Below, one piece after another: positions 17,912 through 27,093 of a stretch of DNA of 33,409 bases. How positions within the stretch are numbered: position 1 is the first letter of the stretch; each line of letters opens with the position of its first letter. The notes beneath the pieces are model-generated. The model was not told where the DNA came from. It saw only the letters and a list, made by a program, of their open reading frames with translations, and made no database searches. The translations under genes were made by a program, and so were the position numbers. The DNA lies in the NCBI GenBank assembly GCA_003427395.1, contig BFEA01000223.1, forward strand, positions 453,936 to 487,344. Reading direction: 5' to 3'. The stretch is from Chara braunii (lineage: Eukaryota > Streptophyta > Charophyceae > Charales > Characeae).

Positions 17912-18690
17912 ATGGCTTCTTTAATGTGGTTCGCTGATCGGAGCTTTCTGATCAACCTTCCCGAGCCAAAGGAAGGAGGGGTTAAGATGACACTGTCGAA
18001 AAGAACGATAGATCTGGATGAAGAATTGGACCTACGGTGAGGGATACCGATAAGACAGGAAGCCTTCCTTTGGATAAAAACTGGTTGGACCACAAGGGAA
18101 AGGCAGGCAATAGTAAGGGTGACACTTTATCTACCGGCCCTTCTCTGGAGGGCACACTCGATCGATCCTGCGATAGGGGAAAGTCGTCCCGTCTCTAAGT
18201 ACGTGTTGATAGTCGGAATGACTCTTGACGGGTTTTCAAGGAAGATGTATTGGGGAGAAGAAGGGGAGGTTATAAAATCGATCGATGCTAAGTGGGCAGC
18301 CGAATTCACATATTCAACGTAGTACGTTAAGACCACGCTTTCGAATTTTATAATCAACGAAGCATTTTGGAGAATAGAAAATATAAAGCGAGCGAACTCT
18401 CAGCAACATCGGTTCCAGAGATGGGCTTCGAGTTCGAGGCGTCGGAAGTTGTTTACCGTCTAAACTTAGAAATGAGACCAAGATTAAAAGAAAGGAACTT
18501 CTATAATGTACTATGCGTAGTAAACACGTACCTACGCATCTACCATTTAGAAAATCTATCGACCTACTGGCGCAATCTTTGCCGGGAAGGATGTATTGAA
18601 AAATTTATAGATGAAATTCCTTCTTTATTTGGTATGGTTAAATGCTTTTGGCACGGGGACTTGGTGCTCCTAGAAGAAATACTTGGTTGA
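17912..18690 (+). pseudogene. ORF C: broken tandem paralogue of ORF B
   Basis: The ATG at 17912 (MASLMWFADRS) opens a frame that stops at TGA near 18038, continues in the same frame to TAG near 18320, and then shifts frame near 18370-18400 to end at 18690. Aligned by eye to ORF B, the TGA falls exactly where ORF B has Trp (B: CWGISVGKQTFMWIESG; C: stop-GIPIRQEAFLWIKTG), so it is a TGG-to-TGA change. The last part (…VVYRLNLEMRPRLKERNF…, YWRNL) matches the ORF B C-terminus. The copies differ strongly in sequence, so the duplication is old. TTGGCTGTTGTAACAG, acceptor-like, ends 21 bases before the ATG. Confidence 0.6.
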
Positions 18691-18835
18691 GAGAAAAGGG
18701 GTGCGAAAGGTCGTATAGGGTAAAAACGAGTGACAAGAGTAATGGATATGTCAAGATAGTGACGAAAAGGGTGGATCAATGGTCGTTTTGTGTGTCTTAA
18801 CAGGGTCTACGTTCTAGCAGGAACCCAGAAAGAAA

Positions 18836-19714
18836 ATGGGAAAGATGGGTGATGCCAGCGCCAATGGAGGGCCGCCAATCACCGCGACGGAAATCGTCAA
18901 GTTACTAGAAAAGAGAATGATAAAGAGGTCTAACCTACCGAGAATAGACATCTTCCCTTTCAAGGGAGATAGGGTGACTCATTGGTTGGAACTACTCGAG
19001 CAAATCTTCAACCAGTTGACACCAGCCGAGAAGTTTGCCCAGTTGTTTGAATACGTATGGTGGGAGTGCACCTCTGATGTAGAAGAGGTAGCAAGAAAGT
19101 CCAACAATGATTGGGCTGAGTTCAAAAGAGGCATGCAAAAGATGTTTAAGCTAGGAGATGGCTTGCTCACGATTGACCATCTCTATAACATGAACAGAGA
19201 TGACTTCACCACGATCAGGGCGTTCGCCAACACATTCAAAAAGACAGTCGAGAGGGTCCCGGGACTGTCTGAAGAAATGCAGTGCGTCATATTCCTAGGG
19301 AAATTCTCTGGGTATGAGGCGATGGAGCTAACCCGAGGGGGAGCAGCCGGGAGGAAGACAATTTGGGAAACCATCAAAAGGAACATCGCGGCTGGAGACA
19401 TGGACCAATTGCTCCATCACCAAATCAAGGTCGAACGAAAAAAAAGAAAGGCAGTTGGGACGATCCCAGAAACGGATAGTGTACTTGGAGGAGTGTTGAG
19501 CAATATGGCAAATGAAATAAAAGAGCTTAAGGAAAGAGTGACATCATCGAAAGTGTTAACAGTGAGACAGTCATCAGAAAAGAGAAGAAAGGAAGAGGAA
19601 GATGGAGATAAAGAGGTAGAAGATGGAGGACCAGAAGGAACGGGCAAACTGACAAAGTGTAAGAGGAAGGCTAAAAATATCGCTATCGGAGGACAAGGGT
19701 CGGGAAAAGGATAA
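18836..19714 (+). CDS. gag: Gag capsid protein of the Ty3/gypsy element
   Basis: 292 codons from ATG 18836. The region at about residues 36-170 has the layout of the retrotransposon Gag (capsid) domain: FPFKGDRVTHWLELLEQIF near the start, then a W-rich segment (YVWWECTSDVEEVA), WAEFKRGMQKMF, FANTFKKTVERVPGLSEE and FLGKFSGYEAMEL. The C-terminus (after about 200) is highly charged, with KRRKEEEDGDKEVEDGG and KCKRKAKN, as in the linker before the nucleocapsid. It assembles the virus-like particle and packages RNA. The nucleocapsid part follows in another frame after the stop at 19714, so this is the capsid portion of a longer, now broken Gag-Pol. An acceptor-like TTGTGTGTCTTAACAG lies just upstream. 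Confidence 0.85.
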   Translation: MGKMGDASANGGPPITATEIVKLLEKRMIKRSNLPRIDIFPFKGDRVTHWLELLEQIFNQLTPAEKFAQLFEYVWWECTSDVEEVARKSNNDWAEFKRGMQKMFKLGDGLLTIDHLYNMNRDDFTTIRAFANTFKKTVERVPGLSEEMQCVIFLGKFSGYEAMELTRGGAAGRKTIWETIKRNIAAGDMDQLLHHQIKVERKKRKAVGTIPETDSVLGGVLSNMANEIKELKERVTSSKVLTVRQSSEKRRKEEEDGDKEVEDGGPEGTGKLTKCKRKAKNIAIGGQGSGKG

Positions 19715-19739
19715 GTAACTCAACAGGCGATAGTCCAGT

Positions 19740-20321
19740 ATAGATGGGAGCCGTCAACGAACACGGCACAATATGGTAAATGGCCCGTGGGTCCGCCTAT
19801 GGGAGCATGGCCTACGGAGGGTCCATATCCTATGTTACCCCAGAATCAGAATTTGGGAGGAGACCAAAACACGGAACAGTTCCAACCAACCAGGATCGAG
19901 TCGCCAGGGAGGTCAAAACCAGAACAGGTCCCAAGGACAAGGACAAGGACAAGGATGTGGAAGAGGTAGGAATGCTGATAGGAATCAGGGACCAGGGAAA
20001 CGAGGAGCAGAAAATAGAGGAAGTGGGTATCAAGGTGGAAACTTGGGGCAGCTCCAAGGAGGTGCGAATCTGGAAGGGCAAGAATACCAGCAGGGGTATG
20101 GTCGTGGTTATGACCAAGGCTATGGAAGGGGGTTTGGTAGAGGAAATGGGTCATGGAATGGATAGGGTTTTGGCAGAGGATGGATAGACTACAGCGAATG
20201 CATTTGTACCCACTGTGGAATCAAAGGACATACAGTAAAGCGATGCCACATCAGGAAACTTGACGAGCGCGATGGACTCATAACATCAAACATAGATGGC
20301 GAGGTGTTTCACAGAACATGA
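19740..20321 (+). pseudogene. gag: Gag nucleocapsid segment with CCHC zinc knuckle
   Basis: A Gly/Gln/Asn/Arg-rich stretch (frame of 19773-20165) with QGQGQGQGCGRGRN and GYGRGYDQGYGRGFGRG is followed, after an in-frame TAG at 20163, by a CX2CX4HX4C knuckle. Its Cys/His codons are at 20205, 20214, 20229 and 20244 (CTHCGIKGHTVKRC). The knuckle binds RNA during packaging. The frame ends at TGA 20319, where a Trp would fit. Relative to the capsid ORF the frame is shifted by one. Two other frames are open over 19780-20187 because the sequence is G/A-rich; they lack the knuckle. Confidence 0.8.
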
Positions 20322-20419
20322 AGGCCGATCGATCATGAGATTCCGGGAGGCACTAGAAAAGAGGCCCTTCGCATAGCCACGCTAGGTCCCAACGCCCCGG
20401 GAATGTTCAGATTGTGACA

Positions 20420-21326
20420 AGAAAAGGAAGGACCAGTCGTACGAGTAGAAGATGTAACTGAACTAGAAGAAAAACTGAGCCGGATGGGGATCGAAGAAAG
20501 CGAGGACGACGTACCCCTTGTGGAAGAAGAAGCAGAAGAGGATTATGATAGGATTAACGTCAGGGACACGTTTGATAGGATGGAGGATCTGGTGAATAAA
20601 ATGCAAAGGCTGCATTTGAGGCTTCAAGGGATATGTGAAGAAGCGGGGAAAGAAGGGGCTGGGTGCCCGAAAGTATTTACCATGGGATGTGGAGGATCGG
20701 GAGATGGGTCAAATAAGCCCAACCCAAAAATGTTAAGGGCCAACATGGCCGCAAAGAACAGTGGGGGTCAAAGGAGCGTAAAAGGAACAATTCTGTTCGC
20801 TACAAGAAGACCCGCAGGAGGGGATCCTCCAAAGGAGCAAGCCCAGACTTCCCAGCCTGCAGAGGAAGAACCACCTGTCATGGTAGAGGGTGACGAAGAT
20901 GAGGATGAGAAGATTAAGGAAGAAGAAGAGAGGCAGGCAGAAATCAGGGCTAAGAGAAGGAAAGGTGAAGTTAAAGAAGGAAGGTCCAAAAATGACGAAG
21001 CGCCAAGCAAGAAGAGAAAGTACCAGATGTCGATCGAAGAAGGGTTAGACCTGGAAGGTCTAGTGAATCAGCTACTAAAAGGTCACAATGAATTGTTAAA
21101 TCTGAAGGAAATTCTAGCTTTGGCTCCTAAGTTAAGAGAAATGGTGAAGGCGAGGTTGTCACGCCGGAGAGTGGCCTCGGTCAGGATGGGGGACCTGATT
21201 CCCAAAGAGGCAAACTGGAGCGTGGCGGGAAGCAAAATGGACTGGAAGTTCGTGGGAACAAGGTCCATAGATGTTATGATAAAGGGAAGATGTATCCTGG
21301 AATGGTCGACACCGGGGCGGAAATGA
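20420..21326 (+). pseudogene. Charged linker between nucleocapsid and protease
   Basis: Open in the knuckle's frame from just after a TGA at about 20415 to TGA 21326; the largest ATG-started piece is 20484-21326, 280 codons. It is acidic first (EESEDDVPLVEEEAEEDYD), then a Met/Leu/Gln helix, a Pro/Glu stretch with EGDEDEDEKIKEEEERQ, a KKRK basic patch, and a conserved-looking segment just before the protease (LLKGHNELLNLKEILALAP…). Similar segments precede the protease in other Ty3-type polyproteins. The protease itself is in the -1 frame, entered near 21281. Confidence 0.65.
21281..21287 (+). promoter_or_regulatory. Possible -1 slippery heptamer A_AAG_GGA before protease
   Basis: The zero-frame codons are ATA AAG GGA, so the bases at 21281-21287 fit the X_XXY_YYZ layout. 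Slipping back one base enters the protease frame nine bases before its ATG at 21290. Gag-to-Pol -1 frameshifting is known in Ty3-type elements. However, G is not a typical Y base, and this copy has other one-base shifts of the same sign, so a simple one-base deletion is at least as likely. Confidence 0.3.
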
Positions 21327-21697
21327 ACATTATAAACGGAGAAGCGACAGTAGAACTAGGACTGGAGGTAGATGAAAACGACTGCGGGTTTCTCAATGGA
21401 GCCAGCGACAGGACCAGGTACACGGGGGTTGCGTCGAATGTGGTGATAGAGATTGGAAAAGTCAAGATACGTACGTGTTTCTACGTCATGCCCAACTTGG
21501 ATCTTCCAATATTATTGGACAGGTCATTCCTATGCAGATCCGAGTCGCTCATTATGAACAAGCACGACGATATCATGTTCGTCATCTTCTGTGATCTTGC
21601 CTGTGGGAATTTTGAGGTTATCACCTGTAGAAATACCGGCCCACAGAACTCGAAAAACAGGCTCAATGCCGAATCCTACACATTCGAGGAATCATAG
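21290..21697 (+). pseudogene. pol: Retropepsin-like aspartic protease domain of pol
   Basis: VDTGAEMNII near residues 6-15 is the catalytic D-T/S-G motif with its following turn, and a downstream LPILLDRSFL corresponds to the second conserved I-L-G-R-x-F-L block, here with Asp where Gly is usual and Ser where Pro is usual. The length up to that block is normal for a retroelement protease. The frame ends at TAG 21695-21697 but stays related to pol coding further on. The protease would cleave the Gag-Pol polyprotein. The changed second block suggests an inactive enzyme. Confidence 0.85.
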
Positions 21698-23230
21698 AAT
21701 AGGAGGAGAGAGCTGGAATGAGAAGAAGGAGAAGAGGAGTCAGATGACGAAGAAGCTAAAGGGTTTGTATTAAGTCTAACAAATATCAGTGACGCAGTGA
21801 AACTGGTATCGGCCTATAGGATGGCTGATCCGGACGCAGTCAGGGCACTCGCAGAAAGGATCCAAGACGATCCAGAAGGGGGAAGGGTTGATTTCGTTTA
21901 CCGACCGCCTCTTTTTTCTCAGATAATAGCATCCCCGCATACGCCAAATGCTCAAGCTCCCGGTCAGCATTTTTTAGGGGTTGGCTCAAGCAGGGCTCCA
22001 AAAGGAGGTACAAGACGGTAGATAAGAAGTATCACCCTGTGCCAGTTCTAGTGAGTCGGGAAGAAGGGGTGCATTATGATCAGGAAAGAGAACTGATACA
22101 TCGAATGAGGGAAGACATCCGAATGGGCCTTGTCGTATCGACGATGAGACTGAAAAAGAACTGATAATAGGGGAACCTGGGTTTCTGACAAGGCAAGAGG
22201 AGGACTTGGTGAAAGAACTGATACGTGAAAAATATGGGGCATATGCCTTCAACGATGATCAACGTGGGAGGCTGGATGTGGACAAGATCGAAATGATCCG
22301 CATTCATACGGTGCCTCATGAACCATGAAATGTCCGAGGAGCTAAGTACCCCAACCCCGAGGATCGCAGAAGGGTGGTAGAGTACCTAGATGGAAAATTT
22401 TATACGGATGTTGCAGGGTATTCCAGTGGACCGTACGCGTCTCCATGGTTCTGCTTTGTAAAGCCAAATAAAGTGTCAGATGGGTGCAAGACCTCCAACG
22501 ACTAAACGCCGTAACCGTAAGGGATGCAGGAGGTTAGCCCAATGTTGACCAGTTGTCAGAAGCTTGTGCAGGAAGGTCGATTGTGTCCCTCATCGACCTC
22601 TACTCTGGATATGATCAGTTTCCAGTCTATCCGGCAGACCGTCACACGCCTAGGGGATTGGTCCATATGAATGTTGTGCCGCAAGGATAGACCAATGCTG
22701 TGGCCATGGTGCAACGAAGCATGATTAGGGTTATGCAGCCAATCAGCCTTCAGATCACCGAGCCAGACATAAATGATGTTGCAGTTAAGAGCCCGATTGA
22801 GAAGGATGAGTCAGAGGTAGCTCCAGGGGTAAGGAGGTTTGTATGGGAGCATGTTCAAGGGCTGAGAGAAGTCCTATCATTACTAGAAGAATACAACCTC
22901 ACCGCCAGTGGAGTGAAGTCGAGACAATGCGCAAAGGAGGTAACCATTCTGGGATACATTTGCAACGAGCATGGTCGGCGCCCTAATAAGAAGAAGACCA
23001 ATAAGATCCTAGAATGACCCACTGCCTTCAGAAATGTAGGAGAAGTTCGAAGTTTCCTTGGTACCTGTGGGTTTTGGAGGAGATTCATAGAAAGATTTGC
23101 TAGCAAAACAGAGCATCTAAGAAAGCTAGTCCGGAAGGATTGGGAATGGGAGTGGGGAAACCATCAAGAAGAAGTGGTGGAAGAATTGAAGAAGGAATTC
23201 AGAGAAGGAGGAATGGTACTAGGTGTACCA
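21698..23230 (+). pseudogene. pol: Reverse transcriptase domain of pol, broken
   Basis: The reading frame changes near 22006, 22137 and 22475, each consistent with loss of one base. Landmarks are YASPWFCFVKPNKV and WVQDLQRLN (fingers/palm), LIDLYSGYDQFPV (motif A, Asp present), PQG-stop-TNA where the family has PQGWTNA (TAG 22688), PDINDVAVKSP where the family has a Y/F-x-DD box, GYICNEHGRRPN, LE-stop-P where the family has W-P (TGA 23015), and VRSFLGTCGFWRRFI (thumb/connection). The Y-x-DD box reads D-I-N-D, so one catalytic Asp is lost. Another stop is at 22535. It would have copied element RNA into DNA; it cannot do so now. Confidence 0.9.
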
Positions 23231-23905
23231 GACTTTGATGCGACTATGGAGCGACCCTTCATAGTTGAAACTGACGCTGGGCCAACCGCTCTAGAAGGCG
23301 TCCTGATTCAGGCAGACAGTGAAGGAAAGGAGAGGCCGCTGAGGTTTGAAAGCAGGAAACTCAACTCGACAGAAAGGAACTACTCGCAGTTTAAAAGAAA
23401 AGCCTTGGCGGTCCTGCATTGCCTAAGAATTTTTAGGCATTACCTCTTTGGGAGGAGGTTTGTACTAAAGATCGATCCAACGACGCTTATGTACTCGCTC
23501 AATAACTTCTCGCCCTCAGATCCGACCATAGCCAGATGGCTCACCTATATCTCGATGTTCGACTTCCAGTTAGAGCGGATCCCTGGGAACAAGAACAGGG
23601 CGGACGGCATGAGCAGAATTGAGTGGGGAAACCAGGGAGAATTTAATGAAGAAACGCCTCTGGTAGACGGATTTTTAGAGGAAGAGGAAGATATGCGAAC
23701 TCATGTGAACTGTTGGTTCATGTTTGTCGAATGTAAGGAGATGAGGAGAGGAAATTCAATGTGGCATCCACCCCCCGAATTTATGAAAGAGCCTTCGCTG
23801 ATACTCACACCATTAGAGGAAGAGGATTCTTGGGGAGAAAGAAATACGGAGTGGATGATGGAGTTGGCTCTGGCAGAAAACTATAGGATAATGGATGAAC
23901 CGTGA
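23231..23905 (+). pseudogene. pol: RNase H domain of pol and following connector
   Basis: ETDAGPTALEGVLIQ holds the first catalytic Asp. STERNYSQFKRKALAVLHC is the block where the family has a catalytic Glu (…KEALAV); Lys stands there, a one-base G-to-A change. FVLKIDPTTL holds the third acidic residue, followed by RWLTYISMFDFQLERIPG and the NRADGMSRIEW end, typical of Ty3-type RNase H. A 90-residue acidic tail follows to TGA 23903. The domain removes the RNA strand during reverse transcription. Its frame is continuous with RT and integrase. Confidence 0.9.
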
Positions 23906-24679
23906 ACGATCGAAGCAGGAGTCCAACAGGCAGACGAGCAGGTAGCCATGATGGGAAGAATGTAGTACCTGACAAATTCGCTGTTACAGGTTCAAGCAAA
24001 TGATGAGAGACGAATGGTAAAGGCTGATGAGATAATTATTGGGGATGATTATGAATTTGATGAAGAGACGTAAGGAGAATTCGGACAAGAGGAGATCTCA
24101 AGGGAATTCAGGGAGGAGGAGTACGATGGATTCTATTTAGAAATGGGGTTGCTCCTCTAAGGAGATAAAAGAGAGAGAGAAGTGAGCGAAAAAACTCTCA
24201 TAATGAGAGACCACTATGTGGTAAGAGGTGGTCATTTGTTCATCACGGACAAGAGGGGGCCGCCGCGACGTGTCGTATGTGGGAGGAATCGTCAGATTGA
24301 CGTAGTAGCCGCATTGCATTATAAGATAGTTGGAGGACATCGAAGTTTCGCGGCTACTTATAAAAAGACGATGAAACTCTACTACTGGGAAGAAATGTTT
24401 GAAATGACACGAAGGTACTGTGAAACGTGTGTGCCTCGTCAAATACGATCGCCTATCAGGTACAAGGAACCTCTGCATCCTAGATATATCAAGGAAGTAG
24501 GGGCGGTTGTTCACCTGAATCTACTGGCTATTCCACTAGGTCTTGGAGGATATAACTATATATTTGACGCAAGGGACAACCTTACTGGATTCGTTGATGG
24601 CAGGGCGATCAGAAACAAGACCGGAACAACGCTGGCAGATGTCGAAGGGGTCGAGATTAGTTTGAAATTCATAGGATGA
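23906..24679 (+). pseudogene. pol: Integrase of pol, N-terminal zinc domain and start of core, truncated
   Basis: The same frame as RNase H continues with stops at 23963, 24071 and 24158, then is open from 24161 to TGA 24677. ALHYKIVGGHRS gives the two zinc-binding His; YYWEEMFEMTRRYCETCVPRQ carries the Cys pair region, with Arg where the last Cys is expected before Gln. VVHLNLLAIP is the core start where the catalytic Asp is expected (Asn here, GAY to AAT). GGYNYIFDARDNLTGFVDGRAI follows. The second Asp and the Glu of the DDE triad are missing because similarity stops at 24679. It would insert the cDNA; this copy cannot. Confidence 0.88.
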
Positions 24680-25004
24680 CTAACCCATCGTTGCGTAACC
24701 AACAAGGGTAACCATCGATAAGCAACAACGCGTTGGGCCGCAGCTCCGGCCTGATCAGCAGGACTGTGGTGGGTCGAGATGGAGACCGTTGTCCTCTTGT
24801 ATAAGGCTTCGGGCAGGACAACAGGCAACTTTGGACAAGTAATATCGAGAGTTGAACAACCAAGGTCTCGGTTAGGACCCGAGTTTTACGGGTTGAATTC
24901 GTACACGAACACCAGCCCTGAAAACAACCAACGAATACCTGAACCAAAGTCTAAGGGTGTGGGGGAACGAAAGGCGCGTTGTCAAACTTAACTATTTCAT
25001 GTAC
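24680..25004. other. Junction sequence after the truncated integrase
   Basis: No pol similarity continues in any frame. Short repeats CCAACAAGGGTAACC and inverted words occur at 24680-24725. A purine stretch AAGTCTAAGGGTGTGGGGGAACGAAAGG (24952-24979) could be a remnant polypurine tract, but no LTR start matching …GTGCGACA ends is seen next to it. Probably a deletion or rearrangement junction. Confidence 0.4.
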
Positions 25005-25085
25005 TGTAGTACAGATCAAGTATCCCCACTTCAAGTCATTATATTTTATATGAGAGACCCGGGATAAAATCCCGGCAATAGTAAT
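25005..25085 (+). repeat. tRNA-Asp-like relic
   Basis: TGTAGTACAGATCAAGTAT resembles the D-arm side of plant tRNA-Asp (TGTAGTATAGTGGTAAGTAT). GAGACCCGGGATAAAATCCCGGCAA resembles its variable-loop/T-arm side (GTGACCCGGGTTCGATCCCCGGCAA), including a perfect stem CCGGGAT/ATCCCGG at 25059-25075. The anticodon arm is replaced by about 30 AT-rich bases, so it is not a functional tRNA. It may be the head of a tRNA-derived SINE or a retro-inserted tRNA fragment. Confidence 0.45.
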
Positions 25086-25226
25086 GAAAAGTAAGGTGAC
25101 GACGTCAATCTTGAAACCACATTTCATTCCAGGACTCGGATTTGACGATTTGCTTGTCGGAAAACACCTTTATGTGCATATAGCTCTCCGAGCGACGAGG
25201 ACGTCGCTTAATGAGGTCTGGGATAC

Positions 25227-27093
25227 TGTTGGACAAAATAACCTTACAAGGGTATATTGCCATGTCTTTGCATTGGACATGGTGGCGGCGGCGGTTACCA
25301 TGACGGAGCCAATCTGGAATAAAGGGGGTGTGCACGCTTGGCGTGACACTGGGAGAAAAATTCCTCGGCCACTGAGTTCGGGGGGGAAATCAGTAAGAAA
25401 ATTTCGTTAAGAGTGTACGCGCGTTATTATGACGCGCGCCGTGGTGATTAGGATCAGTAGTAATACCCCTCGACAGAAGAGGTCGAAGGGTCAGTTTGGG
25501 TTGATGGTGTGTCAGGTAGATCGACGACATGCATTGAGACTTGGGTTGGTACCTGTTTGTCTATCGATACCAGGGGTTTAATAATTTTCAATTTTTCGAC
25601 CTCCGAGTCGAGTACTCGCCACGTCTACCTCTACTTGGTGTGGTACCAGCCTACCCGCCACTTGAGTGATTACCCCGCTGCGACCCTTGATGCCGCAGCC
25701 ACAGCTAAGAACCTGCCCTTCGGGCCTTCCGATGAAATAAGTGCCCTTGAGGGCGCGCGCATATTCAAACCAACGAACCTAAGGACGACACACTGACTGG
25801 CAAGCGTGCACAAGCACGCAGGCTTTATCACACCATGGTAAGAGCTAGCCTAGTAGGTAGAGGGATGGATTTATAAACAGGGGACACTGGGATCGAATCC
25901 AACCTGCCTCTGGGCTAGCTCTTTTGCTAGCTACAAAAGGGGTGGGGCTTGTTTTTTTTATCGTCCGCCCTCATACGGGCGGGATTCGAACTCACGACCT
26001 TACATACAGGAGTTTGTAGGGTTAGTAGGATAGTTAGAACCGAGTGTCCTAGGACTCCGACACTTGGCAAGATAGGAGGAGATTGCATGAGGAATCTCGG
26101 TAGATTTGTTATTACGGTTTCTTTATTTTAATTTTAAGATTTATTATTTTTCGTTTTTACTTTTTTTGTTGCCCTCAACGCCCTACCTGCCCGAGGTGCC
26201 CAAATGAATCGCGCCCCGATACTGGGGCAGATTCACTTAGTAGAGAGGCACCCGATTGCGGCCGGTAGAATTCCGTCGCAGGGGCAGGGCGATACGAACA
26301 CCAGGGTACTGCGGGGCGCAAACAAGGAAAAGGATGGGAAGGAGTACGTGCAAGCAGCGCAAGGTCGAGCAGCTATCGTGACTGAAGTAGGAAGCACCAG
26401 GCGAGAAAAGAGAAGGCGAAAGGAGGAAGAGAGGGAGAAAGGGGGAGAGAGAAGAATGAAGAAGGAGAGAGGGAAGGGGGAGAAGGAGGAAGAGAAAAAG
26501 AGAAAGGTGGGGAGAACGCTTACCTGAGCTGGTCATAGGACAGCGACGACAACGGTGGCTCGAACAACGACGACAGCGACTCCAACGAAGACGGTGACGA
26601 CGACGAGGAGCGGGAGGAAAGAACGGGTAAGTCCCGTTCCACGCAACCAAACCCGATACTCCCATCAAATAGAATAAAGATAATAATAATAATATAATAA
26701 GTAATAATAATAAGATTGAATAAATAAATAAGTAAATAAATAAATAAAACCAATGAATCTGCCACTAAATGTGGAAAAATTCACTTCGCTCTGGTGTGTA
26801 TGAGCGTGTGTGTGTGTGAAAAAGGAGAGAGAAAGTCCTTCTCCTTCCTCCTCTCAGTCCACCTTCTTGTTCTCACCCTCTCGCCACCTGACTTCTCAGT
26901 ATCAGCAGACTACGACAGAGAGAGAGAGAGTTATGACTTGAGACTTGACGAAATTGGATCCAGGCTCGACAATAAGATTCAAACATTTTGACGAGGGACT
27001 ATTTGGGCCTGTGCCGAAGACTTGGTGTTGACGACATTCCCCTCTTCCCCTCTTCTTCGTCTAACCTCCCTCTTCTTCGTCTATGGTTGGGGC
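25227..27093. repeat. Long direct repeat, right copy
   Basis: Same orientation and order as 2332-4242: pol III boxes (A-box 25846-25857, B-box 25890-25900), minus-strand tRNA-like T-arm (25981-25993), purine tract, CTTACCTGAGCTGG (26519-26532), AAAT run and module A. It ends exactly where the 11-bp minisatellite begins. A plus-strand frame (26204-26527) is open here but is shifted by one base in the left copy, so coding is doubtful. Confidence 0.85.

Larger units (their letters stand above)
16258..24679 (+). mobile_element. Degenerate Ty3/gypsy-type LTR retrotransposon, internal region
   Basis: The order is primer-binding site, leader, three ORFs of unknown function, Gag capsid, CCHC knuckle, linker, protease, RT, RNase H and integrase. 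The RT-RNase H-integrase order is diagnostic of Ty3/gypsy elements. Pol ends inside the integrase core, before the second catalytic Asp, so the 3' end of pol, the polypurine tract and the 3' LTR are absent. From 22478 to 24679 a single frame persists for 2.2 kb with seven internal stops. Upstream there are several one-base frameshifts. Catalytic residues are lost in three enzymes. The copy is certainly inactive. Confidence 0.93.

Noticed and set aside
19780-20187. Alternative 135-codon ORF overlapping the nucleocapsid
   Set aside because: It overlaps the frame that leads into the CCHC knuckle and arises from G/A-rich sequence.
26204-26527. 107-codon charged ORF in the right long repeat
   Set aside because: The left copy has a one-base shift in the same stretch, and the tail is a purine tract translating to Glu/Lys/Arg; conservation of coding is not supported.
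2332-27093. Calling the 1.9-kb repeats the LTRs of the gag-pol element
   Set aside because: The gag-pol element has its own LTR end and primer-binding site at 16248-16277, and no primer-binding site follows the left repeat at 4243.
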